From NCBI GenBank assembly GCA_012517025.1, contig JAAYVT010000555.1, positions 1 through 5,074 of the forward strand: a stretch of 5,074 nt of DNA. Reading direction: 5' to 3'. A program made the translations under genes and the position numbers. The notes beneath the pieces are model-generated. The model was not told the origin of the DNA and ran no database searches. It saw only the letters and a list, made by a program, of their open reading frames with translations. Below are positions 4,648 through 5,074 of this stretch, piece after piece. Each line of letters starts with the position of its first letter. Position 1 is the first letter of the stretch. Source of the DNA: Phyllobacteriaceae bacterium. GTDB lineage: Bacteria > Pseudomonadota > Alphaproteobacteria > Rhizobiales > Ancalomicrobiaceae.

Positions 4648-5074
4648 CGCTTCGTCGAGAACGAAGACGGTCTTCGTATCGAGGAGGTCGCGCCGTTTCG
4701 TCCAGCGCAGTTCCCAGGCAGCGAGGGTCCCGGAGCGGATACCGGCTTCTGCTTCCAGGCCCACGGCCGCCTTGCCGGCGAGGGCCGCACCGACGACGCG
4801 ATAGCCCGCGGTCTCCCAGACGTCGCGCGCCGCCTTCATCGTCGTCGTCTTGCCGGCGCCGGCACGACCGACGATCGCCGCGATGCGGGCCTCGGTCGTG
4901 ACGTGATCGATCGCCGCGTGTTGCTCGTCGGAGACTCGATGCATCGCGATGCCGAGCCGGCGACGAACGTCGCACCAGTCCGTCACGGCGGCTGCCGCCG
5001 ATCGCGGCGCGTCGTACTCTGGACGTCCCGACGAGACTCCCGACCCGCGGGGTGATCGACCGTGTTCCCGTCCC
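4501..5074 (-). CDS. Chimeric ORF: TraA relaxase/helicase fragment fused in frame to a RepC C-terminal tail (5' end open at window edge)
   Basis: Numbering from the GTG at 4986 (161 residues). Residues 18-113 resemble the start of the helicase half of Ti-type conjugal relaxase TraA: VSDEQ, Walker A GRAGAGKT (40-47), YRVVGAALAGKAA (62-74), LAAWELRW (88-95) and Walker B VFVLDEA (107-113). TraA normally continues with GMV and the rest of a RecD-like helicase. Here it switches to AILQWHAMIASAGGYLRSL and on to FSLGPMLMALIGSRK, the pattern ending RepC replication initiators. The joint is in frame near 4645-4650, and the stop at 4501 is where RepC would end. No stop occurs upstream of 4986 to the edge, so the real start may lie outside; those extra residues match nothing I know. 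It has no complete helicase core, relaxase or RepC DNA-binding domain, so it is probably a deletion scar, perhaps still translated. Confidence 0.75.
   Translation of the reverse strand, partial: GREHGRSPRGSGVSSGRPEYDAPRSAAAAVTDWCDVRRRLGIAMHRVSDEQHAAIDHVTTEARIAAIVGRAGAGKTTTMKAARDVWETAGYRVVGAALAGKAAVGLEAEAGIRSGTLAAWELRWTKRRDLLDTKTVFVLDEAAILQWHAMIASAGGYLRSLTRKAEEGGFSLGPMLMALIGSRKHEKARA
4648..4935 (-). pseudogene. traA: traA remnant (Walker A to Walker B segment of the helicase domain)
   Basis: This is the part of the chimera attributable to TraA, residues 18-113. Both nucleotide-binding motifs are intact, but the conserved helicase motifs that should follow DEA are missing. TraA nicks and unwinds plasmid DNA during conjugation; this piece cannot do either on its own. 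The left limit is the joint with the RepC tail. Where TraA similarity begins on the right is a judgement by eye. Confidence 0.7.

Noticed and set aside
1..5074. CRISPR array, tRNA, rRNA or riboswitch
   Set aside because: No regularly spaced direct repeats and no tRNA-like cloverleaf or rRNA sequence were seen on either strand.

Overview
The window is high-GC DNA (roughly two thirds G+C by eye) with strongly GC-ending codons. It most likely comes from an alphaproteobacterium, probably of the Rhizobiales/Hyphomicrobiales. The strongest clue is at the right edge: a fragment of a Ti-type conjugation relaxase/helicase (TraA) joined in frame to the C-terminal tail of a repABC-type replication initiator (RepC), both typical of alphaproteobacterial plasmids. 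The family assignments come from recognising motifs, not from a database search.

Layout. (1) Positions 1-821, + strand: the C-terminal part of a c-di-GMP phosphodiesterase with a complete EAL domain. Its 5' part lies outside the window, and the linker at the edge suggests a GGDEF-EAL protein. (2) Positions 891-1907, - strand and convergent with the first gene: a membrane-anchored alpha/beta hydrolase of the HSL (family IV) esterase type. (3) Positions 1908-2478: about 570 bases with no secure gene. They hold the hydrolase ribosome-binding site, several short dyads, an AT-rich patch with a perfect TTGACA box, and coding-like codon use that changes frame near 2345, possibly a decayed gene. (4) Positions 2479-3309, - strand, and 3417-4307, + strand: a divergent pair made of an XRE/MmyB-like regulator and an atypical short-chain dehydrogenase (SDR). 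They share a 107-base control region rich in CAGGA/TCCTG half-sites. The SDR ends in a perfect 15-bp-stem terminator. (5) Positions 4501 to the right edge, - strand: the TraA-RepC chimera, a plasmid-backbone scar.

How the genes fit together. The regulator and the SDR are probably one unit, with the regulator acting on the shared promoter region in response to an unknown ligand. The phosphodiesterase and the hydrolase are convergent with each other and show no sign of shared function. The chimera suggests that the region is, or borders, a plasmid or former plasmid that lost the DNA between traA and repC. No RNA gene, CRISPR array, transposase or insertion sequence was seen.
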